A DNA stretch of 64,000 nt from assembly GCF_029227915.1 (NCBI RefSeq), contig NC_079876.1, forward strand, positions 2,172,001-2,236,000, read 5' to 3'. The notes beneath the pieces are model-generated. The model made no database searches. It saw only the letters and a program-made list of their open reading frames with translations, and was not told the origin of the DNA. Source of the DNA: Hydractinia symbiolongicarpus. Taxonomy: Eukaryota; Cnidaria; Hydrozoa; Anthoathecata; Hydractiniidae. The translations under genes and the position numbers were made by a program. Below are positions 1-10,493 of the stretch, piece by piece (position 1 is the stretch's first letter; every line of letters starts with the position of its first letter).

Positions 1-2205
1 TACCCAGGGAGTAAACTCATTTCCCGAACGATTTTTAAAATTCTTTTTTCACCACTAAAACGCATGAGACTTGTAGTTTTCAAAAATGTTTTCATTTTTG
101 ATGAGACGCTGAATAAAAGAAGTTTAATCGCCGGCAAACGAAAACCCGCGATTTCCCGTAAATCCCGGGCTTGGCACGTATAGTCGAATGTATACAAAGA
201 AAGTACCCTGTGAGTAGACTCATTTCCAGAACGATTTTTTAAATTATTTTTTCACCACTAAAGCCCATGAGACTTGTAGTTTTTAAAAATGTTTTCATTT
301 TTGATGAGACGCTGAATAAAAGAAGTTTAATCGCCTGCAAACGAAAACCCGCGATTTCCCGTAAATCCCGGCTTGGCCCGTATAGTCAAAAGTATACAAA
401 GAAAGTACCCAGGGAGTAAAATCATTTCCCGAACGATTTTTTAAATTATTTTTTCACCACTAAAACGCATGAGACTTGTAGTTTTCAAAAATGTTTTCAT
501 TTTTGATGAGACGCTGAATAAAAGAAGTTTAATCGCCGGCAAACGAAAACCCGCGATTTCCCGTAAATCCCGGGCTTGGCCCGTATAGTCAAAAGTATAC
601 AAAGAAAGTACCCAGGGAGTAAACTCATTTCCCGAACGATTTTTTATATTATTTTTTTACCACTAAACGCATGAGACTTGTAGTTTTCGAAAATATTTGC
701 ATATTTGATGAGACGCTGAATAAAAGAAGTTTAATCGCTGGCAAACGAAAATCCGCGATTTCCCGTAAATCCCGGCCTCGGCCCGTATAGTTAAAAGTAT
801 ACAAAGAAAGTGCCCAGGGAGTAAACTCATTTCCCGAACGATTTTTTAAATTATTTTTTCACCACTAAAACGCATGAGACTTGTAGTTTTCAAAAGTGTT
901 TTCATTTTTGATGAGACGCTTAATGAAAGAAGTTTAATCGCCGGCAAACGAAATCCCGCGTTTTCCCGTAAATCCGGGGCTTGGCCCGTATAGTCGAATG
1001 TATACAAAGAAAGTACCCAGGGAGTAAACTCATTTTTAACACGATTTTTTAAATTTTTTTTTCACCACTAAAACGTATGAGACTTGTAGTTTTCAAAAAT
1101 GTTTTCATTTTTAATGAGACGCTTAATGAAAGAGGTTTAATCGCCGGAAAACGAAAACCCGCGATTTCCCGTAATTCCCGGGCTTTGCCCGTATAGTCGA
1201 ATGTATACAAAGAAGGTACCCTGTGAGTAAACTCATTTCCAGAACGATTTTTTAAATTATTTTTTTCACCACTAAAACGCATAAGACTTGTAGTTTTTAA
1301 AAATGTTTTCATTTTTGATGAGAAGCTGAATAAAAGAAGTTTAATCGCCGGCAAACGAAAACCCGCGATTTCCCGTAAATCCCGGCCTGGCCCGTATAGT
1401 CAAAAGTATACAAAGAAAGTACCCAGGAAGTAAACTCATTTCCCGAACGATTTTTTAAATTATTTTTTCACCACTAAAACGCATGAGACTTGTAGTTTTC
1501 AAAAATGTTTTCATTTTTGATGAGACGCTGAATAAAAGAAGTTTAATCGCCGGCAAACGAAAACCCGCGATTTCCCGTAAATCCCGGGCTTGGCACGTAT
1601 ATCGAATGTATACAAAGAAAGTACCCTGTGAGTAAACTCATTTCCAGAACGATTTTTTAAATTATTTTTTGACCACTAAAGCCCATGAGACTTGTAGTTT
1701 TTAAAAATGTTTTCATTTTTGATGAGACGCTGAATAAAAGAAGTTTAATCGCCGGCAAACGAAAACCCGCGATTTCCCGTAAATCCCGGCTTGGCCCGTA
1801 TAGTCAAAAGTATACAAAGAAAGTACCCAGGGAGTAAACTCATTTCTCGAACGATATTTTAAATTATTTTTTCACCACTAAAACGCATGAGACTTGTAGT
1901 TTTCAAAAATGTTTTCATTTATGATGAGACGCTTAATGAAAGAGGTTTAATCGCCGGAAAACGAAAACCCGCGATTTCCCGTAAATCCCGGGCTTGGCCC
2001 GTATAGTCGAATGTATTCAAAGAAAGTACCCTGTGAGTAAACTCATTTCCAGAACGATTTTTTAAATTATTTTCTCACCACTAAAACACACAAGACTTGT
2101 AGTTTTTAAAAATGTTTTCATTTTTGATGAGACGCTGAATAAAAGAAGTTTAATCGCCGGCAAACGAGAACCCGCGATTTCCCGTAAATCCCGGCTTGGC
2201 CCGTA
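1..2205. repeat. Loosely ordered monomers, no clear higher-order unit
   Basis: About eleven monomers of mixed classes. Notable members are a monomer near 640-680 with ATATTATTTTTTTACCACTAAACG, a rare class that reappears near 54980, 59240 and 61460, and the monomers at about 1420-1900 with tail GTATATCGAATG (2-bp deletion at 1589), TTTGACCACTAAAGCCCATGAG and TTTCTCGAACGATATTTT, which reappear near 18.6-18.9 and 19.8-20.1 kb. I see no duplication in phase within this stretch beyond the monomer itself. Confidence 0.75.
571..583. repeat. Short GC inverted repeat at monomer 3' part, exemplar
   Basis: CGGGC, loop TTG, GCCCG forms a perfect 5-bp stem with a 3-base loop. It is intact in monomers carrying CCCGGGCTTGGCCCG. 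It shrinks or breaks in classes with CCGGGGCTTGG, GGACTCGG or GGCTTGGCACG, so it is not uniformly kept and may be incidental. Confidence 0.5.
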
Positions 2206-4017
2206 TAGTCAAAAGTATACAAAGAAAGTACCCAGGGAGTAAACTCATTTCCCGAACGATTTTTTAAATTATTTTTTCACCACTAAAACGCATGAGACTT
2301 GTAGTTTTCAAAAATGTTTTCATTTTTGATGAGACGCTGAATAAAAGAAGTTTAATCGCCGGCAAACGAAAACCCGCGATTTCCCGTAAATCCCGGGCTT
2401 GGCACGTATAGTCGAATGTATACAAAGAAAGTACCCAGGGAGTAAACTCATTTTCCGAACGATTTTTTAAATTATTTTTTCACCACTAAAACACATGAGA
2501 CTTGTAGTTTTCAAAAATGATTTCAATTTTGATGAGACGCTGAATAAAAGCAGTTTAATCGCCGGCAAACGAAAACCTGCGATTTCCCTAAATCCCGGAC
2601 TCGGCCCGTATAGTCAAAAGTATACAAAGAAAGTACCCAGGGAGTAAACTCATTTCCAGAACGATTTTTTAAATTATTTTTTCACCACTAAAACGCATAA
2701 GACTTGTAGTTTTTAAAAATGTTTTCATTTTTGATGAGACGCTCAATAAAAGAAGTTTAATCGCCGACAAACGAAAACCCGCGATTTCCCGTAAATCCCG
2801 GACTTGGCCCGTATAGTCAAAAGTATACAAAGAAAGTACCCAGGGAGTAAACTCATTTCCCGAACGATTTTTTAAATTATTTTTTCACCACTAAAACGCA
2901 TGAGATTTGTAGTTTTTAAAAATGTTTTCATTTTTGATGAGACGCTGAATAAAAGAAGTTTAATCGCCGGCAAACGAAAACCCGCGATTTCCCGTAAATC
3001 CCGGCTTGGCCCGTATAGTCAAAAGTATACAAAGAAAGTACCCAGGGAGTAAACTCATTTCCCGAACAATTTTTTAAATTATTTTTTCACCACTAAAACG
3101 CATGAGACTTGTAGTTTTTAAAAATGTTTTCATTTTTGATGAGACGCTGAATAAAAGAAGTTTATTCGCCGGCAAACGAAAACCCGCGATTTCCCGTAAA
3201 TCCCGGGCTTGGCACGTATAGTCGAATGTATACAAAGAAAGTACCCAGGGAGTAAACTCATTTTCCGAACGATTTTTTAAATTATTTTTTCACCACTAAA
3301 ACGCATGAGACTTGTAGTTTTCAAAAATGATTTCATTTTTGATGAGACGCTGAATAAAAGCAGTTTAATCGCCGGCAAACGAAAACCTGCGATTTCCTTA
3401 AATCCCGGACTCGGCCCGTATAGTCAAAAGTATACAAAGAAAGTACCCAGGGAGTAAACTCATTTCCAGAACGATTTTTTAAATTATTTTTTCACCACTA
3501 AAACGCATAAGACTTGTAGTTTTTAAAAATGTTTTCATTTTTGATGAGACGCTCAATAAAAGAAGTTTAATCGCCGACAAACGAAAACCCGCGATTTCCC
3601 GTAAATCCCGGACTTGGCCCGTATAGTCAAAAGTATACAAAGAAAGTACCCAGGGAGTAAACTCATTTCCCGAACGATTTTTTAAATTATTTTTTCACCA
3701 CTAAAACGCATGAGACTTGTAGTTTTTAAAAATGTTTTCATTTTTGATGAGACGCTGAATAAAAGAAGTTTAATCGCCGGCAAACGAAAACACGCGATTT
3801 CCCGTAAATCCCGGCTTGGCCCGTATAGTCAAAAGTATACAAAGAAAGTACCCAGGGAGTAAACTCATTTCCCGAACGATTTTTTAAATTATTTTTTCAC
3901 CACTAAAACGCATGAGACTTGTAGTTTTTAAAAATGTTTTCATTTTTGATGAGACGCTGAATAAAAGAAGTTTAATCGCCGGCAAACGCAAACCCGCGAT
4001 TTCCCGTAAATCCCGGG
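2206..4017. repeat. 811-bp (4-monomer) tandem higher-order repeat
   Basis: The private variant AAAATGATTTCA (normally AAAATGTTTTCA) near 2517 recurs near 3328, an offset of 811 bp. The flanking order of classes matches too: GGCACGTATAGTCGAATG monomer, GCAG/CCTGCG monomer, CATAAG/GCTCAATAAAAG monomer with CCGACAAACG, then CCGGCTTGG monomers. Matching fades near 2200 on the left and near 3206/4017 on the right. A few single-base differences separate the copies. Confidence 0.8.
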
Positions 4018-6359
4018 CTTGGCCCGTATAGTCAAAAGTATACAAAGAAAGTACCCAGGGAGTAAACTCATTTCCCGAACGATTTTTTAAATTATTTTTT
4101 CACCACTAAAACGCATGAGACTTGTAGTTTTCAAAAATGTTTTCATTTTTGATGAGACGCTTAATGAAAGAGGTTTAATCGCCGGCAAACGAAATCCCGC
4201 GTTTTCCCGTTAATCCGGGGCTTGGCCCGTATAGTCGAATGTATACAAAGAAAGTACCGAGGGAGTAAACTCATTTCCCGAACGATTTTTTAAATTATTT
4301 TTCCACCACTAAAACGCATGAGACTTGTAGTTTTCAAAAATGTTTTCATTTTTGATGAGACGCTGAATAAAAGAAGTTTAATCGCCGGCAAACGAAAACC
4401 CGCGTTTTCCCGTAAATCCGGGGCTTGGCCCGTATAGTCGAATGTATACAAAAAAAGTACCGAGGGAGTAAACTCATTTCCCGAACGATTTTTTAAATTA
4501 TTTTTCCACCACTAAAACGCATGAGACTTGTAGTTTTTAAAAATGTTTTCATTTTTGATGAGACGCTCAATAAAAGAAGTTTAATCGCCGACAAACGAAA
4601 ACCCGCGATTTCCCGTAAATCCCGGACTTGGCCCGTATAGTCAAAAGTATACAAAGAAAGTACCCAGGGAGTAAACTCATTTCCCGAACGATTTTTTAAA
4701 TTATTTTTCCACCACTAAAACGCATGAGACTTGTAGTTTTCAAAAATGTTTTCATTTTTGATGAGACGCTGAATAAAAGAAGTTTAATCGCCGGCAAACG
4801 AAAACCCGCGTTTTCCCGTAAATCCGGGGCTTGGCCCGTATAGTCGAATGTATACAAAGAAAGTACCGAGGGAGTAAACTCATTTCCCGAACGATTTTTT
4901 AAATTATTTTTCCACCACTAAAACGCATGAGACTTGTAGTTTTTAAAAATGTTTTCATTTTTGATGAGACGCTCAATAAAAGAAGTTTAATCGCCGACAA
5001 ACGAAATCCCGCGATTTCCCGTAAATCCCGGACTTGGCCCGTATAGTCAAAAGTATACAAAGAAAGTACCCAGGGAGTAAACTCATTTCCCGAACGATTT
5101 TTTAAATTATTTTTTCACCACTAAAACGCATGAGACTTGTAGTTTTTAAAAATGTTTTCATTTTTGATGAGACGCTGAATAAAAGACGTTTAATCGCCGG
5201 CAAACGAAAACCCGCGATTTCCCGTAAATCCCGGCTTGGCCCGTATAGTCAAAAGTATACAAAGAAAGTTCCCAGGGAGTAAACTCATTTCCCGAACGAT
5301 TTTTTAAATTATTTTTTCACCACTAAAACGCAGGAGACTTGTAGTTTTTAAAAATGTTTTCATTTTTGATGAGACGCTGAATAAAAGAAGTTTAATCGCC
5401 GGCAAACGCAAACCCGCGATTTCCCGTAAATCCCGGGCTTGGCCCGTATAGTCAAAAGTATACAAAGAAAGTACCCAGGGAGTAAACTCATTTCCCGAAC
5501 GATTTTTTAAATTATTTTTTCACCACTAAAACGCATGAGACTTGTAGTTTTCAAAAATGTTTTCATTTTTGATGAGACGCTTAATGAAAGAGGTTTAATC
5601 GCCGGCAAACGAAATCCCGCGTTTTCCCGTAAATCCGGGGCTTGGCCCGTATAGTCGAATGTATACAAAGAAAGTACCGAGGGAGTAAACTCATTTCCCG
5701 AACGATTTTTTAAATTATTTTTCCACCACTAAAACGCATGAGACTTGTAGTTTTCAAAAATGTTTTCATTTTTGATGAGACGCTGAATAAAAGAAGTTTA
5801 ATCGCCGGCAAACGAAAACCCGCGTTTTCCCGTAAATCCGGGGCTTGGCCCGTATAGTCGAATGTATACAAAGAAAGTACCGAGGGAGTAAACTCATTTC
5901 CCGAACGATTTTTTAAATTATTTTTCCACCACTAAAACGCATGAGACTTGTAGTTTTCAAAAATGTTTTCATTTTTGATGAGACGCTGAATAAAAGAAGT
6001 TTAATCGCCGGCAAACGAAAACCCGCGATTTCCCGTAAATCCCGGCTTGGCCCGTATAGTCAAAAGTATTCAAAGAAAGTACCCAGGGAGTAAACTCATT
6101 TCCCGAACGATATTTTAAATTATTTTTTCACCACTAAAACGCACGAGACTTGTAGTTTCAAAAATGTTTTCATTTTTGATGAGACCTTGAATAAAAGCAG
6201 TTTAATCGCCGGCAAACGAAAACTTGCGATTTCCCTAAATCCCGGACTCGGCCCGTATAGTCAAAAGTATACAAAGAAAGTACCCAGGGAGTAAACTCAT
6301 TTCCCGAACGATTTTTTAAATTATTTTTTCACCACTAAAACGCATGAGACTTGTAGTTT

Positions 6360-6381
6360 TCAAAAATGTTTTCATTTTTGA
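6360..6381. repeat. Inverted repeat (hairpin/cruciform-capable) in the monomer, exemplar
   Basis: The 9-base arm TCAAAAATG is followed by the spacer TTTT and then its exact reverse complement CATTTTTGA. The same 22-bp dyad is present in most monomers. A common variant class has TTAAAAATG as the left arm, which leaves a 7-bp core AAAAATG/CATTTTT. Other classes alter the right arm (CATATTTGA, CATTTGTGA) or the spacer (GATTTC near 2520, 3330, 7180 and 11840). Short dyads are known from many centromeric satellites and have been proposed to favour non-B DNA; whether this one extrudes is not known. Confidence 0.85.
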
Positions 6382-6454
6382 TGAGACGCTTAATGAAAGA
6401 GGTTTAATCGCCGGCAAACGAAATCCCGCGTTTTCCCGTAAATCCGGGGCTTGG

Positions 6455-6468
6455 CCCGTATAGTCGAA
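6455..6468 (-). other. Dimorphic tail site, CENP-B-box-like but one base short (exemplar)
   Basis: Read on the minus strand the site is TTCGACTATACGGG. The published essential mammalian CENP-B box is nTTCGnnnnAnnCGGGn; here the first spacer is three bases instead of four. The other common allele replaces GTCGAATG with GTCAAAAG, destroying TTCG. Intermediates are rare (GTCGCATG at 19026 and near 20238, GTCGAGCG near 27580). Because the spacer is wrong this is not called a CENP-B box; it is listed as a conserved two-state site. Confidence 0.4.
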
Positions 6469-8059
6469 TGTATACAAAGAAAGTACCGAGGGAGTAAACT
6501 CATTTCCCGAACGATTTTTTAAATTATTTTTCCACCACTAAAACGCATGAGACTTGTAGTTTTCAAAAATGTTTTCATTTTTGATGAGACGCTGAATAAA
6601 AGAAGTTTAATCGCCGGCAAACGAAAACCCGCGTTTTCCCGTAAATCCGGGGCTTGGCCCGTATAGTCGAATGTATACAAAGAAAGTACCGAGGGAGTAA
6701 ACTCATTTCCCGAACGATTTTTTCAATTATTTTTTCACCACTAAAACGCATGAGACTTGTAGTTTTTAAAAATGTTTTCATTTTTGATGAGACGCTGAAT
6801 AAAAGAAGTTTAATCGCCGGCAAACGAAAACCCGCGATTTCCCGTAAATCCCGGCTTGGCCCGTATAGTCAAAAGTATACAAAGAAAGTACCCAGGGAGT
6901 AAACTCATTTCCCGAACGATTTTTTAAATTATTTTTTCACCACTAAAACGCATGAGACTTGTAGTTTTCAAAAATGTTTTCATTTTTGATGAGACGCTGA
7001 ATAAAAGAAGTTTAATCGCCGGCAAACGAAAACCCGCGATTTCCCGTAAATCCCGGGCTTGGCACGTATAGTCGAATGTATACAAAGAAAGTACCCAGGG
7101 AGTAAACTCATTTTCCGAACGATTTTTTAAATTATTTTTTCACCACTAAAACGCATGAGACTTGTAGTTTTCAAAAATGATTTCATTTTTGATGAGACGC
7201 TGAATAAAAGCAGTTTAATCGCCGGCAAACGAAAACCTGCGATTTCCCTAAATCCCGGACTCGGCCCGTATAGTCAAAAGTATACAAAGAAAGTACCCAG
7301 GGAGTAAACTCATTTCCAGAACGATTTTTTAAATTATTTTTTCACCACTAAAACGCATAAGACTTGTAGTTTTTAAAAATGTTTTCATTTTTGATGAGAC
7401 GCTCAATAAAAGAAGTTTAATCGCCGACAAACAAAAACCCGCGATTTCCCGTAAATCCCGGACTTGGCCCGTATAGTCAAAAGTATACAAAGAAAGTACC
7501 CAGGGAGTAAACTCATTTCCCGAACGATTTTTTAAATTATTTTTTCACCACTAAAACGCATGAGACTTGTAGTTTTTAAAAATGTTTTCATTTTTGATGA
7601 GACGCTGAATAAAAGAAGTTTAATCGCCGGCAAACGAAAACCCGCGATTTCCCGTAAATCCCGGCTTGGCCCGTATAGTCAAAAGTATACAAAGAAAGTA
7701 CCCAGGGAGTAAACTCATTTCCCGAACGATTTTTTAAATTATTTTTTCACCACTAAAACGCATGAGACTTGTAGTTTTTAAAGATGTTTTCATTTTTGAT
7801 GAGACGCTGAATAAAAGAAGTTTAATCGCCGGCAAACGCAAACCCGCGATTTCCCGTAAATCCCGGGCTTGTCCCGTATAGTCAAAAGTATACAAAGAAA
7901 GTACCCAGGGAGTAAACTCATTTCCCGAACGATTTTTTAAATTATTTTTTCACCACTAAAACGCATGAGACTTGTAGTTTTCAAAAATGTTTTCATTTTT
8001 GATGAGACGCTTAATGAAAGAGGTTTAATCGCCGGCAAACGAAATCCCGCGTTTTCCCG

Positions 8060-9276
8060 TTAATCCGGGGCTTGGCCCGTATAGTCGAATGTATACAAAG
8101 AAAGTACCGAGGGAGTAAACTCATTTCCCGAATGATTTTTTAAATTATTTTTCCACCACTAAAACGCATGAGACTTGTAGTTTTCAAAAATGTTTTCATT
8201 TTTGATGAGACGCTGAATAAAAGAAGTTTAATCGCCGGCAAACGAAAACCCGCGTTTTCCCGTAAATCCGGGGCTTGGCCCGTATAGTCGAATGTATACA
8301 AAGAAAGTACCGAGGGAGTAAACTCATTTCCCGAACGATTTTTTAAATTATTTTTCCTCCACTAAAACGCATGAGACTTGTAGTTTTTAAAAATGTTTTC
8401 ATTTTTGATGAGACGCTCAATAAAAGAAGTTTAATCGCCGACAAACGAAAACCCGCGATTTCCCGTAAATCCCGGACTTGGCCCGTATAGTCAAAAGTAT
8501 ACAAAGAAAGTACCCAGGGAGTAAACTCATTTCCCGAACGATTTTTTAAATTATTTTTCCACCACTAAAACGCATGAGACTTGTAGTTTTCAAAAATGTT
8601 TTCATTTTTGATGAGACGCTGAATAAAAGAAGTTTATTCGCCGGCAAACGAAAACCCGCGTTTTCCCGTAAATCCGGGGCTTGGCCCGTATAGTCGAATG
8701 TATACAAAGAAAGTACCGAGGGAGTAAACTCATTTCCCGAACGATTTTTTAAATTATTTTTCCACCACTAAAACGCATGAGACTTGTAGTTTTTAAAAAT
8801 GTTTTCATTTTTGATGAGACGCTGAATAAAAGACGTTTAATCGCCGGCAAACGAAAACCCGCGATTTCCCGTAAATCCCGGCTTGGCCCGTATAGTCAAA
8901 AGTATACAAAGAAAGTACCCAGGGAGTAAACTCATTTCCCGAACGATTTTTTAAATTATTTTTTCACCACTAAAACGCATGAGACTTGTAGTTTTTAAAA
9001 ATGTTTTCATTTTTGATGAGACGCTGAATAAAAGAAGTTTAATCGCCGGCAAACGCAAACCCGCGATTTCCCGTAAATCCCGGGCTTGGCCCGTATAGTC
9101 AAAAGTATACAAAGAAAGTACCGAGGGAGTAAACTCATTTCCCGAACGATTTTTTAAATTATTTTTCCACCACTAAAACGCATGAGACTTGTAGTTTTCA
9201 AAAATGTTTTCATTTTTGATGAGACGCTGAATAAAAGAAGTTTAATCGCCGGCAAACGAAAACCCGCGTTTTCCCG
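8060..9276. repeat. 1,217-bp (6-monomer) tandem unit, copy 1
   Basis: TTCCCGAATGATT at 8131 recurs at 9348, TTTTCCTCCAC at 8356 recurs at 9573, and GAATAAAAGACG at 8824 recurs at 10041, all 1,217 bp apart. This copy lies against the next, as expected for a recent tandem duplication inside the longer 18-monomer unit. Confidence 0.85.
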
Positions 9277-10493
9277 TAAATCCGGGGCTTGGCCCGTATA
9301 GTCGAATGTATACAAAGAAAGTACCGAGGGAGTAAACTCATTTCCCGAATGATTTTTTAAATTATTTTTCCACCACTAAAACGCATGAGACTTGTAGTTT
9401 TCAAAAATGTTTTCATTTTTGATGAGACGCTGAATAAAAGAAGTTTAATCGCCGGCAAACGAAAACCCGCGTTTTCCCGTAAATCCGGGGCTTGGCCCGT
9501 ATAGTCGAATGTATACAAAGAAAGTACCGAGGGAGTAAACTCATTTCCCGAACGATTTTTTAAATTATTTTTCCTCCACTAAAACGCATGAGACTTGTAG
9601 TTTTTAAAAATGTTTTCATTTTTGATGAGACGCTCAATAAAAGAAGTTTAATCGCCGACAAACGAAAACCCGCGATTTCCCGTAAATCCCGGACTTGGCC
9701 CGTATAGTCAAAAGTATACAAAGAAAGTACCCAGGGAGTAAACTCATTTCCCGAACGATTTTTTAAATTATTTTTCCACCACTAAAACGCATGAGACTTG
9801 TAGTTTTCAAAAATGTTTTCATTTTTGATGAGACGCTGAATAAAAGAAGTTTATTCGCCGGCAAACGAAAACCCGCGTTTTCCCGTAAATCCGGGGCTTG
9901 GCCCGTATAGTCGAATGTATACAAAGAAAGTACCGAGGGAGTAAACTCATTTCCCGAACGATTTTTTAAATTATTTTTCCACCACTAAAACGCATGAGAC
10001 TTGTAGTTTTTAAAAATGTTTTCATTTTTGATGAGACGCTGAATAAAAGACGTTTAATCGCCGGCAAACGAAAACCCGCGATTTCCCGTAAATCCCGGCT
10101 TGGCCCGTATAGTCAAAAGTATACAAAGAAAGTACCCAGGGAGTAAACTCATTTCCCGAACGATTTTTTAAATTATTTTTTCACCACTAAAACGCATGAG
10201 ACTTGTAGTTTTTAAAAATGTTTTCATTTTTGATGAGACGCTGAATAAAAGAAGTTTAATCGCCGGCAAACGCAAACCCGCGATTTCCCGTAAATCCCGG
10301 GCTTGGCCCGTATAGTCAAAAGTATACAAAGAAAGTACCGAGGGAGTAAACTCATTTCCCGAACGATTTTTTAAATTATTTTTCCACCACTAAAACGCAT
10401 GAGACTTGTAGTTTTCAAAAATGTTTTCATTTTTGATGAGACGCTGAATAAAAGAAGTTTAATCGCCGGCAAACGAAAACCCGCGTTTTCCCG
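9277..10493. repeat. 1,217-bp (6-monomer) tandem unit, copy 2
   Basis: This is the second copy of the six-monomer unit. Agreement at the 1,217-bp offset continues to about 9470/10690 before the class order diverges. It inserts between the two 3.46-kb blocks and explains why their offset is 4,661 bp rather than about 3,450. Its GTCAAAAG tail is followed by CCGAGGG at 10338, the same unusual combination found at 9121. Confidence 0.8.

Larger units (their letters stand above)
6291..6493 (+). repeat. Representative 203-bp satellite monomer
   Basis: One complete monomer in the phase beginning GTAAACTCAT. In order it holds TTTCCCGAACG, the AT-rich run ATTTTTTAAATTATTTTTTC, CACCACTAAAACGCATGAG, a 22-bp inverted repeat at 6360-6381, GATGAGACGCT, TTTAATCGCCGGCAAACGA, the CpG-rich core around CCCGCG, and the tail CCCGTATAGTCGAATG followed by TATACAAAGAAAGTAC. 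Recurrent alternative states elsewhere are TTTCCAGAAC or TTTTCCGAAC; CATGAG, CATAAG or CACGAG; GTTTTCAAAA or GTTTTTAAAA; GCTGAATAAAAG, GCTCAATAAAAG or GCTTAATGAAAG; CCCGGGCTTGG, CCGGGGCTTGG, CCCGGCTTGG or CCCGGACTCGG; GTCGAATG or GTCAAAAG; and CCCAGGGAG, CCGAGGGAG or CCCTGTGAG. The 8-mer ATTTCCCG can occur twice per monomer about 132 bp apart, which may be an old internal duplication. Confidence 0.95.
5663..9120. repeat. Higher-order block, left copy (partner at +4661)
   Basis: A roughly 3.46-kb block of 17 monomers matches 10324-13781 base for base apart from occasional substitutions. Anchors are CGCACGAGAC at 6141/10802, the GATTTCA variant at about 7177/11838, GTTAATCCGGGG at 8061/12722, TTCCCGAATGATT at 8131/12792 and TTTTCCTCCAC at 8356/13017, all exactly 4,661 bp apart. 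Its left limit is where GTCGAATG here faces GTCAAAAG in the partner; its right limit is a CCGAGGG versus CCCAGGG change. The block also belongs to an 18-monomer family: the GAATAAAAGACG variant is at 5177 and 8824, 3,647 bp apart. Confidence 0.85.

Noticed and set aside
1049-1354. Open reading frames of 61-101 codons on both strands at many places (for example 1049-1354, 6575-6902, 17459-17764, 33031-33279, 58136-58378)
   Set aside because: They are read-throughs of the satellite monomer in shifting frames and recur with the higher-order copies. No start context, codon bias, domain or independent conservation supports a protein.
6455-6470. A true CENP-B box
   Set aside because: The spacer between TTCG and the central A is three bases instead of four, which would misplace the two DNA-contact helices. 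Kept only as a low-confidence resemblance.
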